A DNA stretch of 64,000 nt from Castellaniella sp047971665 (GCF_047971665.1 NZ_JBKEAA010000021.1:47947-111946), one strand, 5' to 3'. Shown: positions 54,883-63,809, counted from the first letter of the stretch. The notes: a model not told the origin generated them from the sequence alone. Made by a program: numbers and translations.

Positions 54883-56757
54883 TCAGAGCTCCATCTGCAT
54901 GCCCATTTCCACCACACGGTTGGGCGGAATCTTGTAGAACCGGGTGCTGCGGCTGGCATTGCGCGCCATGAAGGCGAACAGATGCCGCCGCCAGCTCTGA
55001 TGCCAGGGCAGCCGGCGCACCACGATCACGGTCTGGCGCGACAGGAAATACGAAGTCTGCATGGGCTCCAGATTCAAGTCCTGGATTTCCTGGCCGATCT
55101 GCTCCACGACCTGGGGCACATTGGGCTCCTGCTTGAATCCCCAGCGCGCCACGGCCTGCCAGGCACTGCGGCTGACCCGCTCGATCTTCAGCCGCTCGCC
55201 AAAAGGCACATAAGGCACATCGGCGACCTCGATCGTCAGGAACAATGCCTGCTCATGCAGCACCTTATTGTGTTTCAAATTGTGCAGCAGCGCGGGCGGC
55301 ACGGTGCCGACGATCATGCTCATGAACACGGCCGTCCCCGGCACGCGGGTCGGGGGGTACGCCTCCAGGGACTCCATGAAACTGGCCAGCGGCTGGTGAT
55401 CGCCTGCCAGCGTGTCATGAACCCGTTGGCGCCCCTGCTTCCAGGTCACCATCAACGTCAGCAGACACAGCCCCACCACCAGCGGCAGCCAGCCGCCTTC
55501 ATGCAGCTTGAGCGTATTGGAGGAAAACAGCAGCACGTCGGTCGCCAGAAAGACAGAAATCAGGACCAGCCAGGCCACGCGACATACACCGTGCGAACCC
55601 CGGGGCAAGACGGCAAAGGCCAGCAAGGATGTCATCAACATCGTGCCGGTAACGGCAAAACCATAGGCATGCGCCAGACTCTCCGAGGAGCCGAAAGACA
55701 GCGTCAGGATCAGCACGGCCAGCAGCAGCAACCAATTGACGCGCGGCAGATAGATCTGCCCCTCTTCGCGCGCCGAGGTGTGCTGGATCACCATGCGCGG
55801 CCAATACCCCAGTTGCACGGCCTGGCGCGTCACGGAAAACGCGCCCGAGATCACCGACTGAGAGGCAATCACCGTCGCCAACGTGGCCAGCGCCACCAGC
55901 GGGATCAGGCCCCACGTCGGCGCAAGCAGGAAGAAGGGGTTGCGAATCGCCTCGGGATCTCCAAGCAGCAAGGCCCCTTGACCAAAATAGCACAGCACCA
56001 GCCCCGGCAGCACCAGGCAGAACCAGGCGCGACGAATGATCGGGCCGCCGAAATGCCCCATGTCGGCGTACAGCGCCTCGGCCCCGGTCAAGGCCAGCAC
56101 CAGCGCGCCCAGCGCCAGGAAGGTTTCCCAGGGCGCATCATCGATGAAGCGCAGCGCCCAGAGCGGATTGAACGCCTCCAGGATCTGGGGCTGGCCGATG
56201 ATCCGCCAGGCCCCCAACCCGCCCAGCACCAGAAACCAGCACAGCATCACGGGGCCGAAGAGCTTGCCCACGGCGCCGGTCCCGCGAGACTGGAACATGA
56301 ACAGCGCCAGCAGTACGACCACCGAAATCGGCACCACCCAGGCATCCAGCCGGTGCGACACGACGCCGATGCCCTCGACCGCGGACAGGACGGAGATCGC
56401 GGGGGTGATCATGCTGTCGCCATAGAACAGGCTGGCGCCGATCAATCCCAACAGGGCCAGACGCCAGCGCGTCTTGCCGGTCCGGCCACGCAACGCCAGC
56501 TCCATCAGCGCCAGCGTCCCGCCCTCGCCCCGGTTATCGGCGCGCAGAATGCAGATCACGTACTTCAGCGTCACCACCAGAATCAGCATCCAGAACAGCA
56601 GCGAAAGCGTTCCGAGGATGTGCTCGACGTCCGGGCGGCCGAGGCCCGACAGCGCGACCTTGACCGTATACAGCGGACTGGTGCCGATATCCCCATAAAC
56701 GACACCCAGCGCACCGATCAGCAGGGTCGTCTGTGAATTTTCTTTTTGCATGCTCAT
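54883..56757 (-). CDS. kup: Kup potassium uptake transporter
   Basis: 624 residues. LGVVYGDIGTSPLYTVKVAL is the KUP signature; YGDSMITPAISVLSAVEG contains the selectivity-related Gly/Asp region. About 12 helices and a C-terminal cytoplasmic domain. K+/H+ symporter for low-osmolarity or acidic K+ uptake. Begins only 7 bp after the histidine kinase stop, so it is the third gene of a regulator-kinase-kup operon. Start may be 56757 or 56751. Confidence 0.95.
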   Translation of the reverse strand: MSMQKENSQTTLLIGALGVVYGDIGTSPLYTVKVALSGLGRPDVEHILGTLSLLFWMLILVVTLKYVICILRADNRGEGGTLALMELALRGRTGKTRWRLALLGLIGASLFYGDSMITPAISVLSAVEGIGVVSHRLDAWVVPISVVVLLALFMFQSRGTGAVGKLFGPVMLCWFLVLGGLGAWRIIGQPQILEAFNPLWALRFIDDAPWETFLALGALVLALTGAEALYADMGHFGGPIIRRAWFCLVLPGLVLCYFGQGALLLGDPEAIRNPFFLLAPTWGLIPLVALATLATVIASQSVISGAFSVTRQAVQLGYWPRMVIQHTSAREEGQIYLPRVNWLLLLAVLILTLSFGSSESLAHAYGFAVTGTMLMTSLLAFAVLPRGSHGVCRVAWLVLISVFLATDVLLFSSNTLKLHEGGWLPLVVGLCLLTLMVTWKQGRQRVHDTLAGDHQPLASFMESLEAYPPTRVPGTAVFMSMIVGTVPPALLHNLKHNKVLHEQALFLTIEVADVPYVPFGERLKIERVSRSAWQAVARWGFKQEPNVPQVVEQIGQEIQDLNLEPMQTSYFLSRQTVIVVRRLPWHQSWRRHLFAFMARNASRSTRFYKIPPNRVVEMGMQMEL

Positions 56758-56764
56758 ACCATGA

Positions 56765-57889
56765 CTATTCAGCCCGCGTCAGGCAGGCGCCCAGCCGGGG
56801 GCCGGGAAAAACAAGGGTGACCCGGGTACCGGAAAACGCGGGCCGGCTGGCGATCTTCCACCAGGCGCCGTGCGCATGCGCGATTTCGCGCACGATCGCC
56901 AGCCCCAGGCCGGAACCGGCCTGGCGCGCATCGGCCGCCCGGTAGAAAGCTTCGAAAACACGATCCAGATCCTCGGCCCGGATGCCGGCGCCGTCATCCT
57001 CGACGGAAAACGAAGGCGGATTGGACATGACGCGCAGCACGATCTGGCGCGCGCCCAGGCCATAGCGCAAGGCATTGTCGATCAGATTGCCCAGGAGCTC
57101 TCCCAGCAGTACCGGATCGCCGTCCACCCAGACCGCTTCACCAGGCGCCACCAATTGCAGATCGATGGACCGGTCGCGCGCGCGCCCCAGCCATTCCGCG
57201 CCGGCCTGACGCATCCATTCGCACAGATCCAGGCGCACGAAGCTGTCCTGAGGCCGGGCGGCGTGCTCGGCACGCGCCAGCACCAGCAGTTGCTGCCCCA
57301 TCCGGATCATGTGATCCGTCACGGACTTGATGCGGCCGGCGCGCATGCGGATGTCCTCGGAAAGATCCTGCGCCAGCATGAGCTCGGATTCGACTTTCAG
57401 GCCAGCCAGCGGGGTGCGCAACTGGTGCGCCGCATGGCCGATGAAGCGACGCTGCGCCTGAACCGAATCATCCAGGCGCAGGAGCAGATCGTTGAAATGC
57501 AGAACCAGCGGAGCGACCTCGCTGGGCAAGCCGGCCAGATCGAGCGGTTGCAGATCCTCGATGGAACGCTGGCGGATGTCGTCGGCCAGCCGGTTGATGG
57601 AAGCCAGTTCGGAGCGGATCCCGGAAATCAGCACCCAGACGAACAAAGCCACCAGCAGCGCCTGGGTCAGCATCATGATCCAGAACAGATCACGCAACAG
57701 CCAAGGCTGCGGACGGATGCCCCCCGTCATGTACCAGGTCGCCAGCAGGTCGATGGACACCAGAATGAAAAAAGCCGGCAGCAGCCGGCGCACCAGACGG
57801 CGGGCGAGCGAATCCCTGGGGACGAGGCGCTCGACCAGACCCGGTGCATCGCGGTCGGCACCCGGACCGGTGGCGGACTCAGGCGGCAC
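56765..57889 (-). CDS. Two-component sensor histidine kinase (QseC/TctE-like)
   Basis: 374 residues using GTG at 57889, which overlaps the regulator stop by 11 bp; no better start with a Shine-Dalgarno is visible, so the N-terminus is uncertain. Two membrane segments (about 35-54 and 69-90) enclose only about 14 periplasmic residues, so it probably senses within or near the membrane. HAMP-like linker, then phospho-acceptor His155 (AAHQLRTPL), N-box LGNLIDNALRYG, G1 VEDDGAGI and G2 GSGLGLAIV. Partner is the upstream response regulator; kup follows directly. Confidence 0.9.
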   Translation of the reverse strand: MPPESATGPGADRDAPGLVERLVPRDSLARRLVRRLLPAFFILVSIDLLATWYMTGGIRPQPWLLRDLFWIMMLTQALLVALFVWVLISGIRSELASINRLADDIRQRSIEDLQPLDLAGLPSEVAPLVLHFNDLLLRLDDSVQAQRRFIGHAAHQLRTPLAGLKVESELMLAQDLSEDIRMRAGRIKSVTDHMIRMGQQLLVLARAEHAARPQDSFVRLDLCEWMRQAGAEWLGRARDRSIDLQLVAPGEAVWVDGDPVLLGELLGNLIDNALRYGLGARQIVLRVMSNPPSFSVEDDGAGIRAEDLDRVFEAFYRAADARQAGSGLGLAIVREIAHAHGAWWKIASRPAFSGTRVTLVFPGPRLGACLTRAE

Positions 57890-58553
57890 GATCGATATCG
57901 AGCAGGTAGCCGAAACCGCGCACGGTCTGAATGCTGGTTCCAGTCCCGTCGAGCCGCTTGCGCAGACGGTAGACATAGACTTCGACTGCGTTTTCGCTGA
58001 AATCGGCATCCCAGGCGGACAGGGAATTGACGATCTGCTGTTTGGTCACCACCCGGCCAGGCCGCGCCATCAGCATTTCAAGGACGGACAGCTCGCGCAC
58101 CGACAGCGCCAGCCGCTTGCCGTCGACCCGGATCTGACGGCCCACCGTGTCGAAGGACAAAGGGCCGCATTCCAGAATGGTCTGAGCCTGCCCCGTGCGT
58201 CGTCGGGCGAGCGCGCGAACCCGTGCGGCCAATTCGGGCAATTCGAAAGGTTTGGTGACGTAATCATCCGCGCCGGCGTCGAGCCCCGCGACCCGGTCGT
58301 CCAGACCGTCACGCGCCGTCAGGATCAGCACCGGCACCTGTGAACCGCCATCGCGCAATCGCCGCAGAACCTCCAGGCCGCCCAGTCCGGGAAGGTTCAA
58401 ATCCAGCAGCAGCAGATCGTAGATCTGTCCGGCAAGGGCGCCTTCGACGCGATCGCCGGACTGCAGCCAGTCGACGGCATAGCCCTGCCCCCCCAGAAAC
58501 TCCTGCAGGGCGTGGCCAAGGGTGGCGTCGTCTTCAATGACCAGTACTCTCAT
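57879..58553 (-). CDS. OmpR-family response regulator (QseB/TctD-like)
   Basis: 224 residues. Receiver with Asp51 (LLLLDLNLPG) and Lys101 (YVTKPFE), then a winged-helix DNA-binding domain (VVTKQQIVNSLSAWD; EVYVYRLRKRLDGTG). First gene of the operon; its promoter should lie in the 82-bp gap to exbD. Confidence 0.95.
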   Translation of the reverse strand: MRVLVIEDDATLGHALQEFLGGQGYAVDWLQSGDRVEGALAGQIYDLLLLDLNLPGLGGLEVLRRLRDGGSQVPVLILTARDGLDDRVAGLDAGADDYVTKPFELPELAARVRALARRRTGQAQTILECGPLSFDTVGRQIRVDGKRLALSVRELSVLEMLMARPGRVVTKQQIVNSLSAWDADFSENAVEVYVYRLRKRLDGTGTSIQTVRGFGYLLDIDRAA

Positions 58554-58635
58554 GACGCTGATTCTAGCCTGAAGCAGTCACGTCGCGTCACCACCTGCGC
58601 GCTATGTTACATAGCTGTCAAATACCTGACCGGCC

Positions 58636-59196
58636 TCACCGGGCAGGCGACACCGGGGCGGCGTCCCTGGCGGCGGTCGCGCCAGATGCGGGGGATGCGG
58701 CGGCCCCCGGGGATGCGGTGGTGGCCGGCGATGCGGTGGCGGTCGCCTGCGACGAGGGGGACGCGGCGGCGCCCGGCGCCGCTTGTCCCGGCGTGGTGAC
58801 AAAGCCCAGACGTTTCATGCCTGCCTGCCGGGCCGCCCCCATGACCTGCGCCAGCAAGCCGTAACGGGTTTCGACATCGGCGCGAATGCGCACTTCAGGC
58901 TGGGGATCCGCCCCAGCCTCGCTGGCGAACAGCGCGGGCAGGTCCGCCTCGGAGATGGGCTGGTCGTTCCAGAACAAGGCCCCGGACGGATCGATGGCCA
59001 GATCGATCACCACGGGCTTCTGCTCCACCGGTTGCGCCGTGACCTGAGGCACATTGATACGGATCGAGTGACTGAGCAAAGGCGCCGTGATGATGAAGAT
59101 CACCAACAGCACCAGCATCACATCGATCAACGGCACCATGTTGATCTCGGACATGGTGGAGCCCGGCCCCTTGGAATCGAAGCTGCCAAATGCCAT
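58636..59196 (-). CDS. exbD: ExbD/TolR biopolymer transport protein
   Basis: 186 residues; GAGGAG Shine-Dalgarno at 6 nt. One membrane helix at about 20-40 with the essential Asp25 (MVPLIDVMLVLLVIFI). The periplasmic domain ends near residue 142 (GMKRLGFVTTPG); the remaining about 44 residues are an Ala/Ser/Pro/Thr-rich low-complexity tail that ordinary ExbD proteins (about 140 residues) do not have. Harnesses proton motive force with ExbB to drive TonB. One base separates it from the exbB stop. Confidence 0.93.
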   Translation of the reverse strand: MAFGSFDSKGPGSTMSEINMVPLIDVMLVLLVIFIITAPLLSHSIRINVPQVTAQPVEQKPVVIDLAIDPSGALFWNDQPISEADLPALFASEAGADPQPEVRIRADVETRYGLLAQVMGAARQAGMKRLGFVTTPGQAAPGAAASPSSQATATASPATTASPGAAASPASGATAARDAAPVSPAR

Positions 59197-59197
59197 G

Positions 59198-60142
59198 TCA
59201 GACTCCTCGCTGGCTGGCCAGACTGACGGGCCGGCCACTGCGCTCATGATTTGCCTCGGTCACCTGCTGACCAGTCGTCAGGAAGGTGAACAGGTCATGC
59301 GCAAAAGCATCCAGTTGCGCCAGATAGACGCGATTGATACGCACGAACGCGTTGTAGCCCAGCACCGCAGGAATGGCGACGGCCAGGCCCAGGCCGGTCA
59401 TGATCAAGGCCTCGCCCACGGGCCCGGCGATACGGTTGATGGTCACGCCATCCGTCATGCTGATGCTCAACAACGCGTGATACACCCCCCAGACCGTCCC
59501 GAACAGGCCCACGAACGGCGCGGTCGACCCCACGGACGCCAGGCACGTCAGGCCGTTTTCCAGACGCGCGGTTTCCTCGTCGATGACCTTCCGGATGGTG
59601 CGCGTGACAAAAGCCGCCGTGGAACCGCTTTCCTCGAGTTTGAGCGCGCCGTATTTGGTATGGTGCCGCTGGGCATGGATCGCATGGCTGGCCAGATGGG
59701 CAAAAGGCTCTTCCGCCCCATGCGTCGAGATCTCGTTTTCCACCTGATCCAGGGAACTGGCCGCCCAGAATTCCGAGAGGAATTTGCGCGACCGGCGGCG
59801 AATGCGCCAATGCGTCAGCCATTTGGCCAGGATCAGATACCAGCTCGTCAGGGACATCAGCACCAGGAAGGCGAACAGGGACTTGCCCACGGCGTCGCTC
59901 TGGCTGATGAAATGCAGCATCCCCTGCCCGCCCGCATCCACGGCGCCGGCGGTCATTGCCACCTCGGTGGCCGCGCCCATCGTGGCCCCGGCCGCGGCTG
60001 CCGCGCCGGAAGCGGCCATCGTCGTTGCTTCTGCGGCCGCTGCCGATACGGCCGGCGCCGCGTGCGCAGCCGCCTGGACGGTATCCGGCCCCACAGCCTG
60101 GGCCAGCGTCAACGCCGCACCCCCGATCAGTTCAAGCATCAT
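59198..60142 (-). CDS. exbB: ExbB/TolQ proton-channel protein
   Basis: 314 residues. Three membrane helices: about 85-108 (GKSLFAFLVLMSLTSWYLIL), and the pair ASVGSTAPFVGLFGTVWGVY and AGPVGEALIMTGLGLAVAIP that line the proton path. The first about 75 residues are Ala-rich (a cleavable-signal-like or periplasmic extension) as in some ExbB2-like proteins. Middle gene of tonB-exbB-exbD. Confidence 0.94.
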   Translation of the reverse strand: MMLELIGGAALTLAQAVGPDTVQAAAHAAPAVSAAAAEATTMAASGAAAAAGATMGAATEVAMTAGAVDAGGQGMLHFISQSDAVGKSLFAFLVLMSLTSWYLILAKWLTHWRIRRRSRKFLSEFWAASSLDQVENEISTHGAEEPFAHLASHAIHAQRHHTKYGALKLEESGSTAAFVTRTIRKVIDEETARLENGLTCLASVGSTAPFVGLFGTVWGVYHALLSISMTDGVTINRIAGPVGEALIMTGLGLAVAIPAVLGYNAFVRINRVYLAQLDAFAHDLFTFLTTGQQVTEANHERSGRPVSLASQRGV

Positions 60143-60151
60143 GCTTCAGTC

Positions 60152-60979
60152 CTATAAGACAAAATCAAAAGGAATGTCCACCAGCGCCTTGTAGGCGATT
60201 CCGTTCTCCGTATAGGGACGGAACCGCGCCGTGTGCATGGCCGCCACGGCCGCCTCGTCCAGACGTGAATGTCCGGAAGACGTGCGCACCGACACATTGG
60301 CCACCTTGCCCAATGGCGAAATCAGAACGCGCAGCACGACCCGTCCCTGCTCGCCCCGACGCTGCGAGATGCGGGGATAGACCGGGCTGGGCCGCTTGCC
60401 CAGATAATCCACCTGCCCCACGGTGCGGGGACGGTCCGGATCCTCGGGCACCGGCTCACCCCGCGCCTTCGACGCCTGGGGCGCGCCGCCCACCGCAGTC
60501 TCCTGCGCCTTCCTGCTCACCGGCGGCGCGGACGGCTGCGGTTTGGCCTGAGGCTTGGGAACGGGCTTGGTCCGGGGCTTTGGTTTCGGTTTCGGCTTTG
60601 GCTTTGGCGGCGGCGGCGGCTCGGTGATGGACTCGGGCTCCGGCGTCTCGACGACTGGCTCGGGCTCGGGTTCCGGCTCAGGCTCGACCACGGGCTCCGG
60701 TTCCGGTTCGACGACCGGCTCCGGTTCGGGCTCGATGACCGGCTCAGGCTCTGGCGGCGGTTCGACGGAGGGCTCGGGCTGCGCGGCCGCGAGAGACTCG
60801 GGCTCACTCGCGGGCCCCAACTCGACAAACTGCACATCGAGCGCCTCGGGCTGTCCCTGAGCGACATTGACCACCGGCGCCGAGAGCACCATGGCCAGCA
60901 CAGCCGCATGCAAGCCCAGGGCCGTGCTGGCAGCGATGATGTTCAGCGAAGAAAAACGCGAGGGAGAACCGGTGGACAT
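60152..60979 (-). CDS. tonB: TonB energy transducer
   Basis: 275 residues. An N-terminal anchor (about 13-34, NIIAASTALGLHAAVLAMVL) is followed by an acidic Glu-Pro block (about 70-115), a basic Lys-Pro block (about 118-145) and a C-terminal domain with SPVYPRISQRRGEQGRVVLR and the typical end ARFRPYTENGIAY. Spans the periplasm and opens TonB-dependent receptors such as the one at 23772. First gene of the operon; 9 bp before exbB. Confidence 0.95.
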   Translation of the reverse strand: MSTGSPSRFSSLNIIAASTALGLHAAVLAMVLSAPVVNVAQGQPEALDVQFVELGPASEPESLAAAQPEPSVEPPPEPEPVIEPEPEPVVEPEPEPVVEPEPEPEPEPVVETPEPESITEPPPPPKPKPKPKPKPRTKPVPKPQAKPQPSAPPVSRKAQETAVGGAPQASKARGEPVPEDPDRPRTVGQVDYLGKRPSPVYPRISQRRGEQGRVVLRVLISPLGKVANVSVRTSSGHSRLDEAAVAAMHTARFRPYTENGIAYKALVDIPFDFVL

Positions 60980-61025
60980 GTGCCAGCGAACAGCGAAAGC
61001 AGCAAAAAAGCGATCTTAGCAGGAA

Positions 61026-61040
61026 TGATAACGGTTCTCA
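61026..61040. promoter_or_regulatory. Fur-like box upstream of tonB
   Basis: TGATAACGGTTCTCA compares with the 7-1-7 Fur motif TGATAAT-N-ATTATCA at 11 of 14 positions. It lies 47 bp upstream of the tonB start and 8 bp from the stop of the preceding gene. Iron repression of the TonB system is the expected reading. Confidence 0.6.
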
Positions 61041-61047
61041 ATAAAGT

Positions 61048-61833
61048 TCAATGATCCCGCGTCACCGTCAACGCCGTAAACGACTGCGATGTCGGCATCA
61101 CCTCGATCGCATTGACGTTGACGTGCGGCGGCAAAGACGCCACCCAGGCAACGGTTTCCGCGATGTCCTCCGGGCGCAGCGGATGCGCTCCGTCATACAT
61201 GGCCGCCGCCCGTGTCTGATCACCCTTGTAGCGAACGAGAGAAAACTCGGTCTCCCCCGCCAGGCCGGGCTGCACATCCGTCACCCGCACCCCCGTGCCC
61301 GCCAGGTCGGCGCGCAGATTGCGGCTGAATTGCGCCACGAAGGCCTTGGTGGCGCCATAGACATTGCCGCCGGGATAGGGATATTTGCCCGCCACAGAAC
61401 CGATGTTGATCACCAGCCCGCGCTTTCTGTCGACCATGCCTGGCAAAAAAGCATGCGTCATCAGCGCCAGACCGGTGACGTTCGTGTCGATCATCGTGCG
61501 CCAGTCCTCAAAATCGGCCTCTTGGGCCTTTTCCTTGCCCAGCGCCAGACCGGCGTTATTGACCAGGATATCGACGTCGCGCCAGTTGTCGGGCAGCGAC
61601 TGTTTCATGGTGGCAATTGCCGACTCGTCCCGGACATCCAGCGATACCGACAGCAACGCCTCACCATGCTGACGCCGCAGTGCCTGCAAGGGTTCGGTCC
61701 GGCGCGAAGCGGCGATCACCCGATAGCCGTCACGCAACAAGCGCGCGCAAATCGCATGGCCGAAGCCCGCGGAAGCCCCGGTCACGAGGGCGATGGGTTG
61801 CCGGTCGGCCCGGGGGGAGATGGAATCGTTCAT
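61048..61833 (-). CDS. ydfG: YdfG-like NADP-dependent short-chain dehydrogenase
   Basis: 261 residues. Cofactor motif TGASAGFG (residues 18-25), NNAGLALG, and catalytic Ser/Tyr/Lys in GSVAGKYPYPGGNVYGATK (Tyr-x3-Lys). DTNVTGLALMTHAFLPGMV and PGLAGETEFSLVR closely resemble YdfG, which oxidises serine, threonine and 3-hydroxy acids, and also reduces malonic semialdehyde. Same strand as tonB, but separated by the Fur-like box. Confidence 0.88.
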   Translation of the reverse strand: MNDSISPRADRQPIALVTGASAGFGHAICARLLRDGYRVIAASRRTEPLQALRRQHGEALLSVSLDVRDESAIATMKQSLPDNWRDVDILVNNAGLALGKEKAQEADFEDWRTMIDTNVTGLALMTHAFLPGMVDRKRGLVINIGSVAGKYPYPGGNVYGATKAFVAQFSRNLRADLAGTGVRVTDVQPGLAGETEFSLVRYKGDQTRAAAMYDGAHPLRPEDIAETVAWVASLPPHVNVNAIEVMPTSQSFTALTVTRDH

Positions 61834-61987
61834 AAATCCTCTGGATGCTCAACGTGCAGGCCGGTCTTCGGACCGGGCTCCAAGCTCATGATGGTACTTG
61901 GTCCATCCCGGCGAGGATACTCCGCCGGTGTCGTACGGACGGGGATTCAATCGGACGACGACCGTCGAGTCCGCGCCAGAATGAATC

Positions 61988-62020
61988 GGGCCCGGTTCCG
62001 CATCATGCGAAACCGGGCCC
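61988..62020. terminator. Near-perfect 33-nt palindrome downstream of the M48 gene
   Basis: GGGCCCGGTT at 61988-61997 pairs exactly with AACCGGGCCC at 62011-62020; inside, CGCAT and ATGCG pair again after one mismatch. It follows the leftward M48 gene by 64 bp and likely terminates it. No U-tract. The rest of 61834-62084 shows nothing else I can support. Confidence 0.6.
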
Positions 62021-62084
62021 TGGACAACACCGTCAGGCGCTCAACACCTGAGCCCCCGATGGCGCGACAGCATGCGACGGCTGC

Positions 62085-62849
62085 TTATTTATTGGCGTCC
62101 AGACGCGCTTGCATGCGCGCGGCACGATCCGGCGACGAGGGATGGGAGCTGAACATGCTGCTCTTGCCACCGTCGAGCTCGGCCAGTTTCTGGAAGGCGG
62201 TAACCAGGCCCTTGCGGTTCATCTTCTTCTGGGTCAGCAGATCGAACGAGTAATCATCCGCGTCGCTTTCCTGCGATTGCGAGAACTGCGCATTGATGAA
62301 TTTCTCGGTCAGATCGCCCAGTTCCGAAGAGCTCAACGCCGAAACCATGCTGTTGCCGGCGGCGCTGGCGGCCTGACGGGCAGCGCTCGTGGCATAGGCC
62401 AATTGCATGGCCTTCTTGGTGTGGCCCAGCGCCACGTGGCCCATTTCATGACCGAGCACGCCGCGCAACTCATCGTCGTTCATCATGTCCATCAGGCCGC
62501 TGTAGACCCGCACGCAGCCATTGCCCATGGCCCAGGCATTCACGTCCTGAGTGAGGTAGGCCTTGTACTTGATCCTCTGACCATTGAGGGTCATTTTGCC
62601 GAAGCCACGCATCACCTTTGCCAGGCGCTTCGAGTACTTGCTGCCAGCCGAAGCCACTTTTGACTCCTTATCGCTTTGCTTGCAGGCAGCATCCGACAGT
62701 TGAACAATGTCGGCATCGGACAGATTGGCCGCCTTGGCCATATCGGAGCCGGCCGACAACAGACCGTTGGGGTCCAGGTTGCCGCAACCCGCCAATGTCA
62801 GGCTGGCCACCAGCGCCGTGCACATCAAACTGATTTTGCTCTTCATCAC
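62085..62849 (-). CDS. M48 family metalloprotease, lipoprotein (LoiP/YcaL-like)
   Basis: 254 residues. Lipobox LAGC with Cys22. Zinc motif His134-Glu-x2-His138 (GHEMGHVALGH) and a downstream Glu in QESDADDYSFDLL. The protein matches the length and layout of LoiP and YcaL, which are outer-membrane-anchored periplasmic proteases acting on misassembled outer-membrane proteins. Monocistronic, with an AT-rich upstream region. Confidence 0.92.
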   Translation of the reverse strand: MMKSKISLMCTALVASLTLAGCGNLDPNGLLSAGSDMAKAANLSDADIVQLSDAACKQSDKESKVASAGSKYSKRLAKVMRGFGKMTLNGQRIKYKAYLTQDVNAWAMGNGCVRVYSGLMDMMNDDELRGVLGHEMGHVALGHTKKAMQLAYATSAARQAASAAGNSMVSALSSSELGDLTEKFINAQFSQSQESDADDYSFDLLTQKKMNRKGLVTAFQKLAELDGGKSSMFSSHPSSPDRAARMQARLDANK

Positions 62850-63414
62850 ATTTCCCTTTTCACTTTACGACTTTACGTTGTGGGTATATTGAGTAAAGTG
62901 TCTCCCACCAAGCTCCTGCTTCGAACGAAAAACCAAGCGTGGAATACACCGGCGGATTGTAACGACTCGAGATGATAAATAGAATGCAATTGAGTCGCCA
63001 AATGCAATCGCATGTATGCAGATCTATGTTTCGTTAATGATCATTAAAATCCGCTCCCGGGATTGCTTGACGCACAGCAATCAAATCCGCCGCGCGCAAC
63101 ACCGGGACGACGACTTCACAAGGGCGGTTTCATGGCGTGATCGCGTGGCGGCAGTTTCTTCGAATGGAATACCGCAGGAATAAAAAACACGGCTGAAAAC
63201 AAAACTCCGCAAGACCGAATGCCATGCGGGTTTTTGCTTTTAGATATCGGAAGACATCGGACTGAACCGGATTTTTCAAAACAGAAAAGTGACAAGGTAC
63301 TTTGCCCCTGCGAGTGGATTTACCCCCGCGAGTCACAAAACATCTTATGATGCCTGCTTCTGATGAACCAAACATACGGAAATCAATCGCAACCGCGGTA
63401 CCGACAACCTTTGC
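62850..63414. other. AT-richer intergenic stretch without a supported gene
   Basis: 565 bp, visibly poorer in GC than its surroundings. It contains a perfect 14-bp palindrome TTAATGATCATTAA at 63034-63047 and a small stem (CCGCA 63207-63211 with TGCGG 63225-63229) before a T-rich run, which could terminate rightward transcription. A leftward 81-codon ORF (63130-63375) has no start signal, no recognisable domain and no coding-like codon use. Confidence 0.5.
63034..63047. repeat. Perfect AT-rich palindrome
   Basis: TTAATGATCATTAA, a 14-bp perfect inverted repeat in the upstream region of the M48 gene, 185 bp from its start. Possible operator; no family assigned. Confidence 0.4.
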
Positions 63415-63728
63415 ATGAGCCTGCGCGTCGTCCTGCTCGCCATCGTCTCGCCCTCTCCCAACCGTCCCTTGCTGCGAACAAACCCTGTTCAGGCAGGAAA
63501 GGGGGAATCTCGCACTGCGCCGGTGACAAGTTCGTATGCAACGACGGCTCCATCAGCGGCAGCAAGAAGATCTGCAATATGCCAGGCAGGCCGAAACCGT
63601 CGGTAAAGATCGCACCCAAAAGATCGGCGACTCGATGCGACTGCCGGAGCGGAACATTTTGCACCGGGCCGCGAGGCGGGACGTACTGCCATTCGGATAG
63701 CGGCAGAAAGAGCTACGTGCGGAAGTAA
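63415..63728 (+). pseudogene. Small Cys-rich secreted protein gene with an apparent frameshift in the signal peptide
   Basis: Frame A from the ATG at 63415 reads MSLRVVLLAIV, the start of a signal peptide. Frame B continues LALSQPSLAANKPCSG, which is the end of a signal peptide plus a mature N-terminus. Joining them by adding one base near 63447 gives a clean signal (MSLRVVLLAIV-LALSQPSLA). The mature part (HCAGDKFVCNDGSISGSKK, then CDCRSGTFCTGPRGG and TYCHSDSGRKSYVRK) resembles a widespread family of small secreted Cys-rich proteobacterial proteins of unknown function. Either the gene is broken or one base was lost in sequencing. An intact frame-B ORF from 63363 lacks a usable signal peptide. 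Confidence 0.65.
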
Positions 63729-63809
63729 TCGACCCATCAGATATTGGACAGGGCCAGCACAGTCTTTTCCAAAACACAGATGAGTCTGAACTTGCGGAGA
63801 ACTGGCGGT

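Noticed and set aside
63130..63375. Leftward 81-codon ORF in the AT-rich gap
   Set aside because: No Shine-Dalgarno, no recognisable motif, codon use unlike the neighbours.
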